Shown here in pieces: positions 61,055 through 64,000 of a stretch of DNA of 64,000 bases; within the stretch, counting starts at the first letter, position 1, and every line of letters starts with the position of its first letter. Below the pieces are notes generated by a model. It did no database searches, was not told the DNA's origin, and worked only from the letters and a program-made list of their open reading frames with translations. The translations under genes were made by a program, and so were the position numbers. Origin of the DNA: Anaerolineae bacterium (GTDB taxonomy: Bacteria; Chloroflexota; Anaerolineae; Aggregatilineales; Phototrophicaceae); NCBI GenBank assembly GCA_022841825.1, contig JALHQT010000003.1, positions 186,001-250,000 on the forward strand. The letters are read 5' to 3'.

Positions 61055-62721
61055 ATGCTGTAGACACTCTTCTCGCTCAGATGACGCTCGAAGAAAAGAT
61101 CGGGCAGATGTTCCTGCTCGCCTTCGCGGGTGACCGGCTGGATGAGGCGCGCGTGCTGTTCGAGCAGCATTTCGTCGGCGCGTCTTACATCAGCAACGAC
61201 AACGTGCCCAGCCCCCAGGCGGCGGTCGATCTCGTCCGCGCGGTGCAGGGCTACGCGGCGAACACCCGCCTGAAGATCCCGCTCATCCTGGGCGTGGATC
61301 AGGAGGGCGCGTGGAGCGTGATGACGCCCGGCAGCAGTCCGGGTCCCGGCAACATGGCGCTCGGCGCGACCGGTCGCCCTGAGGATGCCTACGCGATGTA
61401 TGAGGTGATGGCGCGCGAGCTGCGGGCGGTCGGCTTGAACACGCTGCTCGCGCCATGCGCCGATTGCAACTCCAACCCGCACAACAGCATCATCGGGATG
61501 CGCTCGTTTGGCGAAAAGCCGGGGCTGGTCGGGCAGATGGCGGCGGCGGCGGTGCGCGGTGCGCACGCGGGCGGCGTGATCGCCACCGTCAAGCACTTCC
61601 CCGGGCATGGCGATACCACGCTCGACAGTCATCGCGGCATCCCGACGGTGACGCGCAGCCGTGAAGATCTGCGCAGCATCGACCTGCATCCGTTCGTCGA
61701 GGGTATCCGCGCGGGGACGGATGTCGTGATGACCTCGCACATTCTCTTTCCGGCAATCGACCCGGACAACCCGGCGACGCTCTCGCGTGCCATCCTGCAT
61801 GATGTGCTGCGCGGCGAGATGGGCTTTGACGGCGTGATCATGTCCGACAGCATGAACATGAAGTCGATGGTTGCCAATTATCCGGCTGCGGAGTCCGCCG
61901 TGCGCGCCTTCGCCGCCGGGGTCGATCTGCTCATGCTGGCGGAGGAGCATTACAGCCACGACGCCGCCAGCTACCTGCGCAACCAGACCGTGCTGATCGA
62001 GGCGGTGCGGCAGGCAGTGATCGATGGGCGGCTGCCGCTGGCGCGCGTCGAGGACGCGGTGCGCCGTGTGCTGACGCTCAAACATCAGTACGGACTGTGG
62101 CATGATGCGCCGCCGCCCGTCTGGAGCGCGCGCGAGGTCGGCACTCCGGCGCACGCGCAGGTGGAATTGGAGGTTTCGCAGCATGCCGTCGCCGTCATCC
62201 GCGACCGCGCCGGGCATGTGCCGCTCGCGCCGGATGCGCACATCACGCTGGTCAACGGGACGGCGCGCAGCGGTTACGCGCCGCTCGGCGCGACGCGCGG
62301 CATCGGTCCCAACCAGACGACGCCTGCCTATGATGTATTCGCGGCGGCGCTGCGCGTTCACACGCCGTCGCTTGCGGAGCTGTCGGCGGAGGATGTGCTG
62401 GGCGGCGCGCTGCCCGGCGCAGGCGTGATCGTCGTGGTGACGGAGAACTACCCGCTGCCCGGCATGGACTTTGAGCAGGCGAGCCAGCGCGCGGTCATCG
62501 AACGGCTGCACACGCACGCTGCCGAGCGCCTGGTCGTCGTCGCACTGCGCGATCCGTATGAGCTGGCGGCGCTGCCGGATGTTGGCACGTATGTCTGCGC
62601 GTTCAGCTTCCGCCCGTGCGCGGCGCAGGCGGCGGTCGATGTGCTGCGCGGCGTGGTGCCCGCGGCGGGGCGCTCACCCGTCAGCGTGCCGGGGACAGAA
62701 GTCGCCGCGAATGACTTGTAG
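61051..62721 (+). CDS. glycoside hydrolase family 3 (beta-N-acetylhexosaminidase-like)
   Basis: MTLEEKIGQMFLLAF, GVDQEGAW, VKHFPGHGDTTLDSHRGIP, FDGVIMSDSMNMKSMVANY; ATGA overlap with permease. Confidence 0.93.
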   Translation: MNAVDTLLAQMTLEEKIGQMFLLAFAGDRLDEARVLFEQHFVGASYISNDNVPSPQAAVDLVRAVQGYAANTRLKIPLILGVDQEGAWSVMTPGSSPGPGNMALGATGRPEDAYAMYEVMARELRAVGLNTLLAPCADCNSNPHNSIIGMRSFGEKPGLVGQMAAAAVRGAHAGGVIATVKHFPGHGDTTLDSHRGIPTVTRSREDLRSIDLHPFVEGIRAGTDVVMTSHILFPAIDPDNPATLSRAILHDVLRGEMGFDGVIMSDSMNMKSMVANYPAAESAVRAFAAGVDLLMLAEEHYSHDAASYLRNQTVLIEAVRQAVIDGRLPLARVEDAVRRVLTLKHQYGLWHDAPPPVWSAREVGTPAHAQVELEVSQHAVAVIRDRAGHVPLAPDAHITLVNGTARSGYAPLGATRGIGPNQTTPAYDVFAAALRVHTPSLAELSAEDVLGGALPGAGVIVVVTENYPLPGMDFEQASQRAVIERLHTHAAERLVVVALRDPYELAALPDVGTYVCAFSFRPCAAQAAVDVLRGVVPAAGRSPVSVPGTEVAANDL

Positions 62722-62779
62722 GGGCGCTGACGACAGCCGCAGGCGGAACGCATCGAAACCACAGATGCGTTTTCGCGTC

Positions 62780-62930
62780 GCTGGAAGCTCAAAGCTTCCA
62801 GCTTGAAGGGTGGAAAAGCCTCTCGAAGAGGCTCCAGAGATTTTCTCATGTCGAAAGTACGGGTTAGAGAGCCGCTTCAGCGGCTTTCGACTGGGCTTGT
62901 AGCCTGAAGCTTTGAGCTTCAGGCGGCGAA
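62780..62930. repeat. Multi-hairpin intergenic repeat (family D), copy 2
   Basis: GCTGGAAGCTCAAAGCTTCCAGC, AGCCTCTCGAAGAGGCT, AGCCGCTTCAGCGGCT, GCCTGAAGCTTTGAGCTTCAGGC in series. Confidence 0.88.
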
Positions 62931-63052
62931 ACAGGTTTAATGCGGTTGCCTTCGGCTTGGGCGTGACGCTGGAGGACTACTGGCAGCGCGGCGATACGCC
63001 TGACGCCTGAGCGCCGCCCCATGCTCATGATCGGTGCGCAGGTCCTGAAAAG

Positions 63053-63679
63053 TCATGGACACTCTCGTTGCAGCACCTCACCGACCGCGCGCAGCACATA
63101 GTAGACGGAAGTCGCGCCGGGGTCCTGCGTGCCCAGGCTGCGCTCTTTGAGCACGGCGGAACGCCCGCGCGCCGCCACCATGTCCTTTGTCGATTCCATG
63201 CCCGCGCGCCCTGCATCGAGTGCGCCGCCCCACGCTGCCGGGATGGTCGCGCCCGCGCCTGCCTGCGCTCCAAACGCCTCCGTGAACGGGATGAGCGTGT
63301 CGAGCATGGTCTTATCGCCGAGCTTCGCCTTGCCCAGCTTCATCAGCGCGTCCTGAGCCTTAACGAGGGCGCTATGCACCTGGATCGCGGTCGTCACGTC
63401 GCCTTGCAGCCCGCCGCCCAGCGTCATCAGGTACATGCCGACCAGCGCGCCGGATGCCCCGCCCGCCGCGTCCGAGAATGCCATGCCCGCTTTGGCGATG
63501 ACCTGCCCCGCCGTGCCTGTCCGGTCGGCGGCAGCAGCGGCGCGAAAGCCGCGCGCCATGCCCGCGCCATGATCGCCATCACCCGCGACCGAGTCCAACT
63601 GCGCGAGTTCCGGCTCTTTTTCGAGGATGATCGCCAGCGCAGCGTCAATGCATTGGGCGGCGAGGGTGGATTGATCCAT
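63053..63679 (-). CDS. dhaL: dihydroxyacetone kinase subunit DhaL
   Basis: LDSVAGDGDHGAGMARGFRAAAAA; DAAGGASGALVGMYLMTLG; DPGATSVYYVLRAVGEVL. Confidence 0.93.
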   Translation of the reverse strand: MDQSTLAAQCIDAALAIILEKEPELAQLDSVAGDGDHGAGMARGFRAAAAADRTGTAGQVIAKAGMAFSDAAGGASGALVGMYLMTLGGGLQGDVTTAIQVHSALVKAQDALMKLGKAKLGDKTMLDTLIPFTEAFGAQAGAGATIPAAWGGALDAGRAGMESTKDMVAARGRSAVLKERSLGTQDPGATSVYYVLRAVGEVLQRECP

Positions 63680-63723
63680 GTTGTAACTCCTGCATCCTGC
63701 AATAATCGATCAGGTTCTATTTC

Positions 63724-63807
63724 GAGTGCGAAGTGCGTGGTGCGAAACAACAGGCATCGAAATGTAGGGGCGCAATACATTGCGCCCCTACTTCGCACCA
63801 CGCACTC
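63724..63807. repeat. Nested repeat: REP-like hairpin inside a family B inverted repeat
   Basis: AAGTGCGTGGTGCGAA ... [GTAGGGGCGCAATACATTGCGCCCCTAC 63764-63791] TTCGCACCACGCACTC. Confidence 0.92.
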
Positions 63808-63809
63808 CT

Positions 63810-64000
63810 CTACACATTCGTCCACGCGGGCGTCTCGGTCGGGTAGTCGAGCAGCGCTTGCAGGTCGCTGTCGAGCCACATCAGCGTCAAGCCGCAGCCT
63901 TCCATGTTGAGCGAGGTCGCCAGCTCGCCGACGACGGGCTTGTAGAGGTCAATGCCCGCCGCCGCCAGCCGCTTGTGGATGTCGCCGTACATGACGAACA
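63810..64000 (-). CDS. dhaK: dihydroxyacetone kinase subunit DhaK, C-terminal part (runs off window end)
   Basis: VMYGDIHKRLAAAGIDLYKPVVGELATSLNMEGCGLTLMWLDSDLQALLDYPTETPAWTNV. Confidence 0.88.
   Translation of the reverse strand, partial: FVMYGDIHKRLAAAGIDLYKPVVGELATSLNMEGCGLTLMWLDSDLQALLDYPTETPAWTNV

Overview
The window is GC-rich bacterial chromosome, probably Chloroflexota/Anaerolineae-like judging only from gene content and repeat style. Most genes are ordinary housekeeping or transport: two carbohydrate ABC importers, a complete branched-chain amino acid importer (livKHMGF), groESL with CIRCE, clpC, ppk1, asnB, an AddA-like helicase/nuclease, VapBC, dhaKL, a GH3 glycosidase and one tRNA-Gly. 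The signals worth a second look are these. (1) A TPR-protein gene is wedged behind asnB between two 54-bp copies of the asnB 3' end. (2) REP/BIME-like hairpins with GTAG feet recur at least 14 times. One composite lies in frame inside asnB, one supplies a lipoprotein start codon, and one pair shows compensatory stem changes. (3) All three ABC importers carry a hairpin or long inverted repeat between the binding-protein gene and the permease gene. (4) An identical 19-bp direct-repeat operator (GATTTAAGTCAGATTTAAG) sits upstream of an OmpR-type response regulator and upstream of an ApbE/SH3/ferric-reductase-like operon about 5.6 kb away. (5) A Flp-pilin-like N-terminus is fused to a Thr/Pro-rich stalk and a carbohydrate-binding-like domain. 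(6) A second degenerate CIRCE lies upstream of groES. All calls come from reading the sequence and supplied ORFs; no database search was run.
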